Below are positions 39,858 through 51,642 of a stretch of DNA of 64,000 nucleotides, in pieces; position 1 is the first letter of the stretch; every line of letters starts with the position of its first letter. The notes under the pieces are model-generated. The model did not search any database, was not told the DNA's origin, and saw only the letters and a list, made by a program, of their open reading frames with translations. This stretch comes from Litsea cubeba (Eukaryota > Streptophyta > Magnoliopsida > Laurales > Lauraceae), in contig CM022944.1 in NCBI GenBank assembly GCA_012931725.1, positions 36,116,539-36,180,538 of the forward strand, read 5' to 3'. Both the position numbers and the translations under genes were made by a program.

Positions 39858-40428
39858 GCGTAGTTGAGCTTTATCCTCTCATCATGTTGACATGGATTGA
39901 CAACAATTACAACCTTAAACCATGATTACCATTCAAATCATTTAAAGCTTCTTCAAATTATAACATGCAATTCTCATTTTCTGCACATTTTAATTCAACA
40001 CATCAAATATTGAAGAGCCCATATTTAAGCGGGACCCGTCCGGACAGAGTCCTACTCCAACTGGGACTCTTCGAAGAAAATTTGCAAAACATTCTAAATT
40101 AATGCAGAAAATATATGAAAAGTATGAAAATTCAGGTTTCTAGGTGAAAATGCATGAGATGATGGAATTAGATGAATAATGATGCAATTAACCAAATCAA
40201 ACCCCTAATTTATCCAAAAATGATGCGTAAATGTGCAAATTCATGAACTCAACACACTCCCCAACCAGCATTTTGCTAGTCTCTTAGCAAAAGTTGCGAG
40301 CAAAATAGTTGAAGTTCTTTGACCAAATATAAGAAAGAAAAGTAAATATGAAAACAAAACCACTTTCGCTGGTATTCTCGGTTGCATTTAGTGTATGCAA
40401 TAAGCCCTTAAACCCCTAGGTTCCCCTT

Positions 40429-40690
40429 CACTACAACAAAATGCACTTTTCCCGGCATTTTTCCCTGGTGTTTTCTTATTACGTCGAGAAAAGTATAATT
40501 TTCCCCGGCGCAATCCGATTTTGCGCCGGCAATAGTATAATTTTGTTTCGCCGGCAAATGTCATGTTTATCCCGACATTTTATAAATTTCACCGGCAAAT
40601 ATCTTCTTTTCCCGGCTTGTATTCTGCCTTCGTCAAAAAATTTCCTAGTTTTCCCGGCGTTCTTCTTTTTTCGCCGTCAAAGGTACTTTC
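40429..40690. repeat. CACTA terminus and subterminal repeats
   Basis: After CACTACAACAAAA come many copies of TTTTCCCGGC and GCCGGCAAA in both directions (for example near 40450, 40502, 40520, 40552, 40590, 40610, 40655). Subterminal repeats of this kind bind the TNPA-like protein in En/Spm elements. Confidence 0.85.
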
Positions 40691-41135
40691 ATTCCCCCCC
40701 CCCCCGCCAAACGCCTTTTCCTTTCGCGCCTTCATTTTATTTCCCCCCCTCTGATATTAACGTCCCTCTGCTCCATCGCCACATTTCATTTCGATTCCCT
40801 CATCCCTCTCACGCTCTCTCCCTCAATCGCTCATCCCCATCTCTCTCGATCGCTCATTGCAGCGCCCACCCCACTTTAGCGCAGGTCCTCTCTGCTCCAT
40901 CGCCAGACCCATCTTGACCCTCCCATCATCGATCTTCTCCTCTCCATTTTCCTCGCAGCGGCAGCAGCAATCACTCGCCCTTTCCATCTTCCTCGCAGTG
41001 GCAGCAGCCATCAGTCGCCCTCTCCATCTTCCTCGCAGCGGCAGCAACCATCACTCACACATTCAGCTGACCGTCTCTCCCCTGCCATCCTCAAAATCCA
41101 AATAGTTCTGTCTCCCTCTCCCTCTCTCTTCTTCT

Positions 41136-41188
<53 letters not shown>

Positions 41189-41746
41189 TCTTCTTCTTTG
41201 TTTTCATTTGTTTTTAGATCTGGAATGAAATAAAGGCGAATGTTTTTCTTCTCCTTTCATCGTTGCAATGATCTGTGGTAGTGGTTATTGTCATTAGGTT
41301 TTTGTTGCTACCTCCTTTTTCTTTCGTTTCTTAATTTTGTTTGATTTTCGTTATGGGTTTGATATGGTGTGGAATTGATAGTACATGGTTGAATTCCCTT
41401 TTCGTTTTGAGATCGTCTGTGTACATATAATTTTTGGGTGTTTGTGTATGTGAAGATTTGAGTATCTTCGTGGATTATAAAAGTGGAACTGTGTTGGGTT
41501 TTTTGTGATTTGTGGTTTTGAGAAGCCAAAAAGTGTCAACGATGCAAAATAGAATGAAAAGCAGTTGATTTCCATTCTCTCTCTCTCTCTATCTCTCTCT
41601 CCTCTGCAGTTTTTGCATTAATCTTACCTTAATCTAAGAGGAAAAGAGGAGAAGAAGTCCATAGATAAGAAGTGAGATTTAGATAATTGGATTATTTCTT
41701 CTTCTTGTTTAGCAAAGGATGGGTTTCTTTCTTTTGTCATCTCTGT
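40691..41746. other. CACTA leader with tandem repeats and (TC)n microsatellite
   Basis: Contains a C-run near 40697, about three 43-bp imperfect repeats with tcctcgcagcggcagcagc (40945-41060), and a TC microsatellite at about 41140-41187 bounded by CTT repeats. No protein is recognised. The ORFs here are low-complexity. Confidence 0.7.
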
Positions 41747-41966
41747 TTATTCTGGAGGCAGGCTGGCCAGACCTCTCTTCTCATTGAGGTGTTTAGCCAA
41801 TAAGCGATTGAGCATTGTCTGCTGACCAGGACTCATCATTGTCCGCTCAAATAAATGGCTCTGTGACTCTAAGACTTGACACGGATATCTTCATCAAACC
41901 CCTGGCCCTGAACAGATCTTTGAAACTCAAGCCATGTCAAAGAACAGAACTACTTTAACTTGTAGG
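41747..41966 (-). other. Possible captured gene fragment in CACTA leader
   Basis: On the minus strand 41878-41747 is a 43-codon frame ending at TAA (includes SHLFERTMMSPGQQTMLNRL). Directly upstream, one base out of frame, 41940-41870 reads LTWLEFQRSVQGQGFDEDIR. Further upstream, 42180-42270, a frame containing SGVPLIFVASLAQAL ends at a GT donor-like site. The composition looks protein-like, but I do not recognise a family and the frames are short. It could be a captured host exon pair or chance. Confidence 0.3.
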
Positions 41967-44100
41967 TATCTCAGGTTATGCACGCATGACACTATTTGTC
42001 TAAACCCAAATTTAACCTACACTCAGTTTTCAAAGTTCCAAACAAGCAGTTGTGTCTGCTATGGTTAAGCCTAAGCTCTCAGTCCACGTCCTGGACCACA
42101 GAGCATATAGCTTTGCTGGCATTAGCTTGTACTTTTAAAAGGTTTTAGAAGAAAAGAAACATAGAACAGCTTAGTTATTTAAACCTTGGATACCAACGCT
42201 TGTGCCAATGATGCAACAAATATCAATGGCACACCACTTATATAAGACACTTTGGGACAGATCCTCTTCTTACTATCATTTTTCTAATTTTGTAATATAC
42301 AACTACAGGCATAACTAAAGTCTACAGTCGGGAACCTGTGCAACATGAGAACCCTCTCCCAAGGATATTATTATGCATGTTAGTTCTTCCTTAGACCTGC
42401 ACACCAATCCTTTGAGCAACCTGCATCAACGACAAACCCATACATAGGCAAAATAATAACAGCATCAGGTTCCAAGCAACTGAAATCTAGTTGATTGTAT
42501 ACGAAAAGATTTCCTTCCACAAAGCAGAATGTAGTCACAACTCGCTTATTATACAAAAGTTATATATGCATGCCAATCCAGATCGTCCAATCATGGATCC
42601 CATCTTCTTTTCTTTTTTTACCTTCTAATTACTCCCAAAGGTCAGAACAATCATATATTCTATCTTTTCTAAAGATTGTGAAACCCAGATTTCTTTTAAA
42701 CAACTTAATCAATGGGCACCAATTAGATGGTTAGGATCTAATTCAAAGTGGCACCTCCTATTTGGACATTCTAGACTGGCATAATGTATTGCAAGTGTAT
42801 GGTAAATGAATTAGAACTCTTAATGATGGGGCTCAACAATTCGAAAACATAGATGGGCATTCATTTACAGCATGTGTATGGTGAATAAGCTGCCACAAGT
42901 TGGCATCTATACTGCCTTAAGGAGTCACAGTTTAGTTGACCTAACCATCTTCACATCATTTGTGTCTTTAGTACATATATTTTAGATGTTTTGCTACTCA
43001 ACTCTTGATGTACTTTCCCTGCATATTATGTGTTTAAATGTTAACATTATACAATTCCATCAGCTCATCCTTTTATCTTTTTCTTTCACCAAGACCTTTT
43101 AACTCAATGACATCCATATGCCTGACATACCACTATGAAATGTATACATATTAGGGGTGCACAATGACTAAGTTCATTAACATATATGGCTGAATCAACT
43201 TGTCTCAAAGCCTAGGATCTTAATTTCTTGATATTGTTTCCTTGTTATATAGGTATTTCTAGGATGTTACTACTTGGAAGTTTTTCATGGGCCACCATGG
43301 TTGGGGCCTTTGCACCCTTTGTTCATCTTCATCTTCTTCTTCTCTCTCTATCACAATTTAACACTTCAATTTCCTCTATCACAAAAGGACATGTAGATAT
43401 TGTTAGCAAAAGGTTTTCTCTTAGCATAATGAGTCCATGTTTCTTAATTTGGCCTTCTGTGCATTCATGTGAATTTTTTTTTTTAGAAGCAAAGAGGGCT
43501 TGATGTATAACATAAATGAATTTTTCATACTATGCACTACTTTTGGCACATCAGCTGGTCTCAGCAAACTACCTTGAGGCTTTCCTTGTGTATGATAAAT
43601 TGAAGCTCGATTTTTCCCCTTTTGAAGCTGTGTTAGTTTCCTTTTGGTGCAAAATACGGACGAAGTCCACTTTAGCTTCAACCCAGAATCTGATTTCCTT
43701 TTTTTTTCCTCTTGTTAATTTGGTTGGAGCTTTGAAAGTAGCAGCAGAGGAATCCTATCACTGTGTGCGAGCAGGTATCTCATTTGAATCTTAATTCCTC
43801 TGTTTGAAAGAAACATTGTTTCTTATGATTGTAGATGGGAAATTAGTTGAATGGATTGAATAAAATAAATGTGTAGATTGATTGTGAAAAACATGCATAT
43901 CATATGGGCATGGGGCGAGATTCATGAATGCTGAGATTTGAGTTGCATAGAATAATTAGATTCATGGAGAAAATATGTTGATGCAACCCAAATTTGAGTT
44001 TAATGGATATCTTATCATTCATTTCTTTTTTACATTTATTTTTATACCATCTAATGGTTGAATTTGAGTTAACCACCACCTTACATATATATGAACAGAT
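41967..44100. other. CACTA leader or intron, no gene recognised
   Basis: About 2.1 kb of AT-rich sequence before the TNP2 start. Short unconserved ORFs at 43228-43503 and 43516-43794 have no recognisable domain. Confidence 0.5.
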
Positions 44101-47100
44101 ATGGACAAGAGTTGGATGCTACTGTATCATAATAGATTCAGTCAGCCATATATAGACGGGGTGAATTCTTTTATTAAATTCGCAAAGGCAAATTCACGCG
44201 GGAGTAGAGTGATCAAGTGCCCATGTAACTATTGCTGCAACAGTTTTGATTATGATTATGAGATTGTGAGAAACCATCTACTCGTACGTGGGATGCTGGT
44301 ATCCTACGACACCTGGTTGCAGCATGGGGAACTTACACAATCCGATGAATCGGATGATAGCGAGGATGAATCGGATGAGGACCGGGATGGATATGATGAG
44401 TTACTAGAGGACCATGGCAGGGGGACTTACATGATGGATGATACCCTAGGGATAGATGATGTGCGAAACTTTGAAATTATGCTGGAGGCTTCCCAGCGTG
44501 GTGTGTACCCTGGTTGTAAAGATTCAGAAACACTGTTAGCATTTGTCATTAGGATGCTACATGTGAAGGTACAGTACAGGTGGAGCAACAAGTCATTTGA
44601 CAAGGTCTTGGAGATATTTAAGGACGTTCTACCAGAAGGTAATGTGGTTCCCGCGTCCGTTTATGAGGCCAAGAAGCTACTGTATAACTTGGGCTTGGGA
44701 TACGAGCACATTGAGTCCTGCAAGAATGATTGCATACTTTTTTGGAAGGAGAATGCTCACCTGGATAAGTGTCCGGAATGTGGGGAGCCTAGGTACAAGG
44801 TCAATGATGGCAAGGGTAAGCAGATCGCTCATAAGATATTGCGTTACTTCCCATTGATACTAGGCTGCGGAGATTATACATGTCCAGGATGACGATCAAA
44901 GAGAAGAGATGGCACCATGAGAATGGCATGGATGGCGATCTGGGTAGGCATCCGGCCGACTATAAGGAATGGAAGGAATTTGATTTGAAATTTCCAGAGT
45001 TTGCACGGGAGATCCGCAATGTGAGGTTAGGATTGGCCATCGATGGGTTTAACCCCTTCGGCAACATGAGCACTTCTTACAGCATGTGGCCCGTCGTACT
45101 TATGCCTTATAACCTTCCACCCTGGATGTGCATGAAGGACCCATTTTTCATGATGTCCTTACTTATTCCTGGGCCGTAGGCTCCTGGGAAGGAGATCGAT
45201 GTGTACCTAAGGCCCTAAATTTATGAGTTGAAGGAGTTGTGGGAGATTGGTGTCATGACTTACGATGCCCATAGTGAACAGACCTTCTGAATGCATGCGG
45301 CTTTGATGTGCACCATTAATGACTTTCCCGCGTATGGTAACTTGTCTGGTTGGAGCACAAAAGGTTATTTGGCTTGTCCCCCTTGCAACGAAGATTCATT
45401 ATCGTGTAAGTTAAGAAGTAAGATTGGGTGGGTTGGACATCGAGCTTACTTGTCTGAGAACCACCTCTGGAGAAGGAGCAAGAAGTTCAATGGTAAGCCA
45501 GAGCATAAAATAAAATCCTTGGATTTACCGGTGCAAAGGGTACTTGATCAGTTGGATCGACTACCAGAAGTTAGGTTCGGGAAGGGCCCTAACAGTTGGA
45601 AAAGACCTCGTGAGCCTACACTATCAAATTGGACAAAGAAAAGCATCATGTATGAGCTACCGTACTGGAAGAAGTTAAACCTTAGGCATAACCTTGATGT
45701 CATGCACGTAGAGAAGAACATCTGTGAAAATGTTGTTGGGACAGTGGTAGGCATAGATAAGAAGAATAAGGACACAGATAAAGCGCGTGATGATGTAAAG
45801 GATATGGGCATCAGGCCGCAATTGCATCTGCAGAGGAATGAAGAAGGATCCATTGTGAAACCCCATGCATCCTACACGTTGGACCCAAAACAGAAGGAGG
45901 GTTTTTTCGAATTCTTGAAATCAATCAAGTACCCGGATGGCTATGCAGCAAACCTCTCGGGGTGTGTGACCTCGAAAAATGGCAAATTATTGGGTATGAA
46001 GTGTCATGACTATCATGTGCTCCTACAACGTCTACTTCCGGTTGGCCTACGTGGTTATGTTGATAAGGAGTTAAGTACAACTTTATTTGAGTTTGGCAGG
46101 TTCTTCCAGGACCTCTGCTCGAAAACATTGAAACAGAGCGATTTAAAAAAATTAGAGGAACGGGGAGTGTTCATACTTCGTAAGCTTGAGAAGATTTTTC
46201 CTCCAGCATTCTTTGATGTAATGGTCCATTTGGCTGTTCACTTGCCCCATGAGGCCATGCTTGCTGGACCGGTACAATATCGGTGGATGTACCCCATTGA
46301 AAGGTAACCGTTACCAAGTTGTCAAGTGTTGTTCGTGTAGTAATGTGATTGTCTTGTATAAGTAACCTTAATACTAATGTCTCTTTATTTGAAGGTTTCT
46401 AGGGACTTTAAAAGGTTACGTTACTAACCGAGCACGACCCGAAGGCTCGATCGCCGAGGCCTACATTGTCAAAGAGTGTTTAACTTTCTGCTCAATGTAC
46501 CTAAAAGGGACTGATCGAGATGAACGAAATGATGATGGTGGTGTGCGTGGTCCTGGAATGGAGATCTTCACACAAAATGTCCGCCCCTTTGCACCGATCA
46601 CAAGGGCACCAGATCCGGTTCAAAATGAACGCAACATGGCTCACTGGTTTGTTTTGCATAATAGTCCCGAGTTAGAGCCATATCTTGAGTAAGTGCTTTG
46701 GCTTAACTACATGTTTGCATAGATTGTGTCCTTGTTGATCCTTCATCTACGTTTAATTGCTTATGAATTGCATTTCCTTACATAGGGAACATAGGAACAC
46801 AATACAAAATCCAGAAGGGCATGACCTCAGCCAAATATAGCGAGATCAATTTCCAAAATGGTTCAAGCAACGTGTAAGATATATGATCCCATATTTGCAC
46901 GGTAAACATGATCTAATTGGGCCTGAATTGACATTAACTCAATAAATTACGTTGCATGTTGCTCATGTAGATGAATGATTTGCGAAACCAAGGGTCGCCA
47001 AAAGCAAGCGATGAAATGTGGTCGTTAGCAAATGGTCCCGGTTCGATAGTTTATATGTATTAAGGGTGCATATTCAATGGTGTCTGATTCCACACCAGAG

Positions 47101-47711
47101 ATCGCGAGATTCGGCGTTCGTGCCAGAATAGTGGTTTGGTCATGCAAGGGGAGCATCTCGGGAAGACAATTGACTTCTACGGGTACTTGTGCAAAGTCTG
47201 GGAATTGACATACATGCATGGTGGTAGGGTGGTGTTATTCCAATGTGAATGGTACAACACCGGTACCAGAAACAAAGTATATACCGATCAACACATAACA
47301 AGCATTGATGTTACTGGTCGGTGGTATAAAGATGATCCATTTGTCCTACCAAGTCAAGCGAAGCAAGTTTTCTATGTTATGGATAACTGCAAAGGCAACA
47401 ACTGGAGAATCGTAGAACGAGTCAAGCATCGAGGAGTCTGGGATGTACCAGAAGTTGATGATGTGCCTAACGAGGCCTTCCGGCAGCACGAAGCAAGTGA
47501 TGTTGTCCCAATCTGTGTCGAAGATAACGATTTGAATTACTGTAGAGATGACATTCCGCCAGATATAGTTAATGGTGAGGAGCCAATGGCGGAGCATAGC
47601 AATGGCGAAGATGAAACTATGGCGGAGTATATAGATGAGGATGATGATGAAGACAATCTGCATAGCCAGTCCGATCCGGATATCGATCCTGACGTAGACA
47701 AGGATGTGTAG
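44101..47711 (+). pseudogene. TNP2-type CACTA transposase, degenerate
   Basis: ATG 44101 begins the N-terminal transposase-associated domain (MDKSWM, then IKCPCNYCCN). The TNP2 core follows: WPVVLMPYNLPPWMCMKD near 45085, then AYGNLSGWSTKGYLACPPC near 45330 and LDVMHVEKNICENV near 45690. A DUF4218-like part ends at YRWMYPIER (46303). A GT-AG intron of 46304-46394 joins in frame to FLGTLKGYV; a second intron starts at 46689. A DUF4216-like C-terminus lies at 47150-47450 (DFYGYLCKVWEL), with an acidic tail to 47711. Damage: a frameshift near 44865; in-frame stops at 45177, 45216 and 45288; TAG at 46838; further stops near 47060-47090. It would bind element ends and catalyse excision if whole; this copy cannot. 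Confidence 0.88.
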
Positions 47712-47854
47712 TTTTTGTTTTCTAATTTTTGTATGGACAAGTGTTCTAAATTAATAAAGTTGTTCATTTACATTTCATGACTCATTTTATATATATCTCA
47801 TTTTATTTCATTTTATTCTCCCTCATTCTCATGTGTGTCATATAGTTCTCAAAA

Positions 47855-47926
47855 ATGCCCAAGGGAGGTAAAACATATGTCAGGCCTGGCTGGGTGGCCA
47901 AACAAGCAAAGTTGACAGAATACAAG
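47855..47926 (+). pseudogene. Start of second CACTA ORF, cut by element I
   Basis: ATG 47855 opens 24 codons beginning MPKGGKTYVRPGWVAKQAKL. The frame meets TGA formed by the first three bases of the element I LTR at 47927. Its place downstream of TNP2 suggests a TNPA-like second gene, but too little remains to identify it. Confidence 0.45.
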
Positions 47927-50450
47927 TGATGGACCGTGCTCCTGCTCGGTTCTACCGAGGTCGGCGGTCGTGGGAGTCCGTCGGGTCCGACCCTTTCGTA
48001 ACCGGGGGGCAAGGGCGTGCATCAACATTTCTTTTTTTGTGTGGGTGTGCCAGATTTTCTATTTTACTTGGAATTGCAAGTGGTGATCCGGAGATCAACC
48101 TTCGCAAGTAAAAAGGAAATCAACTTCTTTCAAGTTTTCCATTGCACATATATTTAAGAAAAGAGACATTTTCTTGGTTTGCCGTGAAAGGCAATTTTTT
48201 TTGGCATTTATAGCCGATTTTGGCGTTTATAGCCGATTTTTGGCGTTTATAGCCGATTTTCAATCCTTATCAATAATGAAAGACAAGAGTTGTGATTTTT
48301 ATCTCTTTTAAAAAAATACAAACTACAATGAAAAGCAAGAAAAGGAGGATCTAACTTCTCAGGAGATTGTGGGGGACCCGTTTAGATTGACGGTCGCAAG
48401 CCATATGTGGGCTTCGCCATCATCCATGCAAATGAGAACAGAAGATGCTATTGATTCGTTTGGCTTGGCTATAACCTCAGGGTTTTAGAGAACAAAGACC
48501 AAAAGAAGGTCCTATGTCCAATAAAAAGCCGAGTAGACGGGCTTGAAAAGCCATGTCTAGGCCATTGGCGGTAGAAGGAGAAGGCAAGGACCTTGGGGGG
48601 GTACCCCCCAAGGGACTTTTGTCACCTTGTAGCGGTGGTCGGTGTAGGATTTCCGTAGAGTTTTCCCTCTTAGATTTCTGATGCCCCTTTCTGTCTGAGT
48701 TTCCGGATTTTCTGCAGTCTATTGTCTGTGTGTCTGCTGTTCTTTCTTCTTGGAGAGCTCCTATTTATAGGCTTTTAGGTAGCCATTTAGGAGGGTTTAT
48801 GAGCCTTGATTGTCATAAAGCTACATAAAGGGAGGAGTTACAAAATTGAATTCTTTATTTTGTAACTCCTTTTTCTTGGCTTCTGATTGGCCGGAGGAGA
48901 TTGAGGGCATTTAATCGCCTTTAATCGCCATGATGAGAGGAGTTTCATGGGTAATGCCATGAATCTCTTGACTTGTAACTCCCGGATGCTTGCGTCTGAT
49001 TGGTCCATCCAAAGAAATGGATTAATGACTGTAATAAAGCTAGTCAATTAATCGCATTAAGTGGTCGCCGAGCATCTAAAGAGTCGCGGGCCGTGCCGTG
49101 TCTTTTGGGATTCTTCTGGCGATGATCATCGATGGATCTTCATGTAGATCGACATCGGATGACCATGTAATTTCAGGTGTTTGTTGCCAACAGCAGGTCG
49201 GTGCCATCTGTTCTGTCGATTTCTCGATCGGTTGGGTAGAAAGCACACTTTTTTTTGGTTGACCAGGTGGCGATCAATATTATTTTCGATACTCTTGATG
49301 ATTGACCCGTGTTTTGGACGGATGTCAGAGGATTTGGTAAAAGTATGAATTTTGGAAAATACCAGAGGCTGGGCGCTTCGAATCGCGAAAAAACGGCGAA
49401 AACCGGGGTTTCCGCGGCCTTCCTGGCGACCCTGGGGGGTTTTCCCCCTTTTTGTCCCGTTTTGTGTCCGTTTTTGCTGTTTTTCGATTCTTTTTTCCTC
49501 TGTATTTTTCCTTGAAATTTTTGACCATTTATTGGCTTGATTTCCCTGTAGGAAACCTGATAAGAATCCTTGCATTTTGGTTTGCAAAGTTTCTAATTTC
49601 CTAAGAAAGCCGAAGACTTTGTCGCGCAGAGCTGCCGATTTTCCGTCAGAAGCTGAAACTGGGTCAAACGATGTCGGAATGACCTGAAATTTGGTGTGAA
49701 GCCTCCTGAGCAATAAATAAGACCAACCATAGGTCTTTGTTTGAGTTTTGAAGCCGTTTCGGGTCCTATCACTAGTAGACTCGCTTTTGTCGTGATGAAG
49801 ATGTCGCGGTTTGATGTGACCGATGTCCGATTAACTTAAAATTTGACAGGGAATCCATTGGAGTCATTTTAAGATGATCCATAGGCTCTATCTTGGAAAC
49901 CATGGTCCCAGAGAGCTTTGCCGCCGAGAGGCCTGATTTGGCTTCCGAGCGTCAAACTATGGTCAAATGTTGTCGAAATGACCTGAAATTTGACGTGCAG
50001 GCCCTTGTAAGCATTTTGAAGCCGTCCATGTGCTCTATCTGATGAGTGATGGCCTCGGCGGTTCTTGCTGCCGAGAGGCTTGATTTAGCTGTTCGAGGGT
50101 TGATGTAGGGTCAAACATTGTCGGTTTGACTCGAAACTTGACGTGGAGCCTTTGGGATGTATTTTGAGACCATCCATCGGTTCTGATCGAAGATTTGGTG
50201 TCTCCGATGCTTTCGCCACCGAGAGCTCCTTTTCGGCTGTCGGAGAAGCGAAGTTAGGCCAAATGATTTTGAAATGGCCCGAAACTTCTAGTGTACTCCT
50301 CTTTTGGCTGTCTTGAAGGATCTTGCAGTTTTTGTTTGATTCTGACAAGATTTGATTTTTTGGAAGTAGCATTGCCTATTTATGGCAGGTTGCGACTTCA
50401 TGTAGCTCTTTGGATCTTGAAGAGGCAAAGTGACATTTTTGGTGTCAACA
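47927..50450 (-). repeat. Element I 3' LTR, 2.52 kb
   Basis: On the minus strand from TGTTGACACC (50450) to GGTCCATCA (47927). A candidate TATA on the minus strand is at about 48764-48776 (CTATAAATAGGAG), and a weaker one near 50375. Four degenerate subrepeats built around tgacctgaaatttgacgtg lie at about 49660-50240; one of these is deleted in E. GGCGTTTATAGCCGATTTT-type repeats are at 48196-48262. Confidence 0.85.
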
Positions 50451-50464
50451 AATGCCCCCTCGAG
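50451..50464 (-). promoter_or_regulatory. Polypurine tract of element I
   Basis: CTCGAGGGGGCATT on the minus strand, abutting the LTR start. Identical to that of element E. Confidence 0.85.
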
Positions 50465-50690
50465 GTACAGCGACGAGTTACTTAACTTTTGTAGTCGATG
50501 TGCCTCGAAGAGATTTTTGAAGGAGAGCCTGTGACTTGACCAAGAGCCTTTGAGCAGTCTTTCTTTTTGGTATTTGTAGCCTTTTGAGCTTCCAGGGGAA
50601 TTTTATGGTAGTGAAAAGGATCACGTACCATCTCGAGGCAAAGTTTTGAAGATGACATCAAGGATGTGGATTTGGGTTTTGACCTTGTGA

Positions 50691-50891
50691 CCTAACAGGC
50701 TGTATGTGGCAGGTTAGGGGGTCGGGTTTGGTTTTGATCGTGTGACCCAACAAGCTGTATGTGGAATGTTGGGGGATCAGTTTTGGTTTTGATCTTGTAA
50801 CCTGACAGGCTGTATGTGGCAAGTTAGGGGATCAGGTTTTGGTTTTTGGTTTTGGTCTTGTGACCTAACAAGCTGTATGTGGCAAGTTAGG
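50691..50891. repeat. Four tandem covarying hairpins in element I
   Basis: Arms with a constant 16-nt loop: CCTAAC/GTTAGG (50691/50713), CCCAAC/GTTGGG (50746/50768), CCTGAC/GTTAGG (50801/50823, one G-T pair), CCTAAC/GTTAGG (50864/50886). Spacing is 55, 55 and 63 bp, matching E. Confidence 0.87.
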
Positions 50892-51223
50892 GGACCAGGT
50901 TTTGGTTTGGATTTTTGTGGAATGTCAATTTCAAGATTTTGGCTCAATTTGGTATATGAGGCTGGATGGTTTGATTTTTGGAAGCTCATGGGGCTTGGAA
51001 TTTTCTTTGTATGGTCCAATCAACTCAAAAGAGGCATGGAGCCATTTTTGTATGCTCTTGGTAAGAGGGATTTCTCTTTGACTAAAAGCCCAAAATTTTT
51101 ATTTTATTTTTTTTTTCAAGTGCCTAGGTGGTCAAACCTGGCTCATTTGGGCTAACCCATGGGACCTTAAGCTTTTGAAATGGCTTAGATCTCATATGGT
51201 GTCATTTTTGTAAAGAATATCCA

Positions 51224-51521
51224 AAAATATCTCATTTGGATAGAGAATATCTAAGAATATCTTTTCTTGGAGAGAATCTCTCATATTCCCTTTATTTTGG
51301 GATAGGATATCTCAAGATATCTTTCTTTTGGGAAAGAATCCTTCATTGATCCTATCTATTGGGAGAAAATCTCTCATTGATTTCTTTTTGGGAGAAAATC
51401 CTTCAAGATATCTTTCTTTTGGGAAAGAATCTTTCTAATCTCTTTCTTTTGGTAAGGTTACTAATTAGTAACACTTATCTCTTTCTTCTTTCCTTCTTTG
51501 GTTTGCTCTCTTCTATAAAAG
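51224..51521 (+). promoter_or_regulatory. Promoter of the element I + strand gene
   Basis: TATAAAAG at 51514-51521, 122-129 bp before ATG 51643. The Evening-Element sequence AAAATATCT at 51224 and AATATCT at 51246 and 51256 lie upstream, with AAGATATCTT-type repeats between. Same layout as in element E. Confidence 0.65.
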
Positions 51522-51642
51522 CAAGGAGGAGGTTGGAACTCTTGCTCTTATTACTTTCTTTTGCAATAATCTCAAGAGGGCTTCAAGACCAAGAGTTCTT
51601 CTTCTTCAAGATCTTCAACACTTTTCTTCTTCTTCTCAATCA

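Larger units (their letters stand above)
36079..40428. mobile_element. Element F: non-coding LARD-like LTR-retrotransposon remnant
   Basis: AT-rich sequence without a conserved ORF, split by fragment G. At 36081-36175 it has tgcaagtgcacagtt and ggtcgatcccatagggag, and near 40250-40290 ctccccaaccagc followed by ttgctagtctcttagcaa. I recall both kinds of motif from large non-autonomous retrotransposon derivatives in plants. The phrase ctttccaacggtaggtaaat near 37280 resembles one in solo LTR C near 14583. Boundaries are not defined: the left is the end of E homology and the right is the CACTA terminus. No TSD found. Confidence 0.4.
40429..47926 (+). mobile_element. Element H: CACTA (En/Spm) DNA transposon, 5' part
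   Basis: Begins with the terminal motif CACTACAACAAAA at 40429, followed by subterminal repeats, a long leader, a degenerate TNP2 transposase gene and the start of a second ORF. It is interrupted at 47926 by element I, so the other terminal inverted repeat is outside the window or lost. The candidate 3-bp target site at the left is ctt (40426-40428). Confidence 0.9.

Noticed and set aside
43228..43794. Two ORFs in the CACTA leader as genes
   Set aside because: No conserved motif, low-complexity Leu/Phe/Ser content, no promoter or splice evidence.
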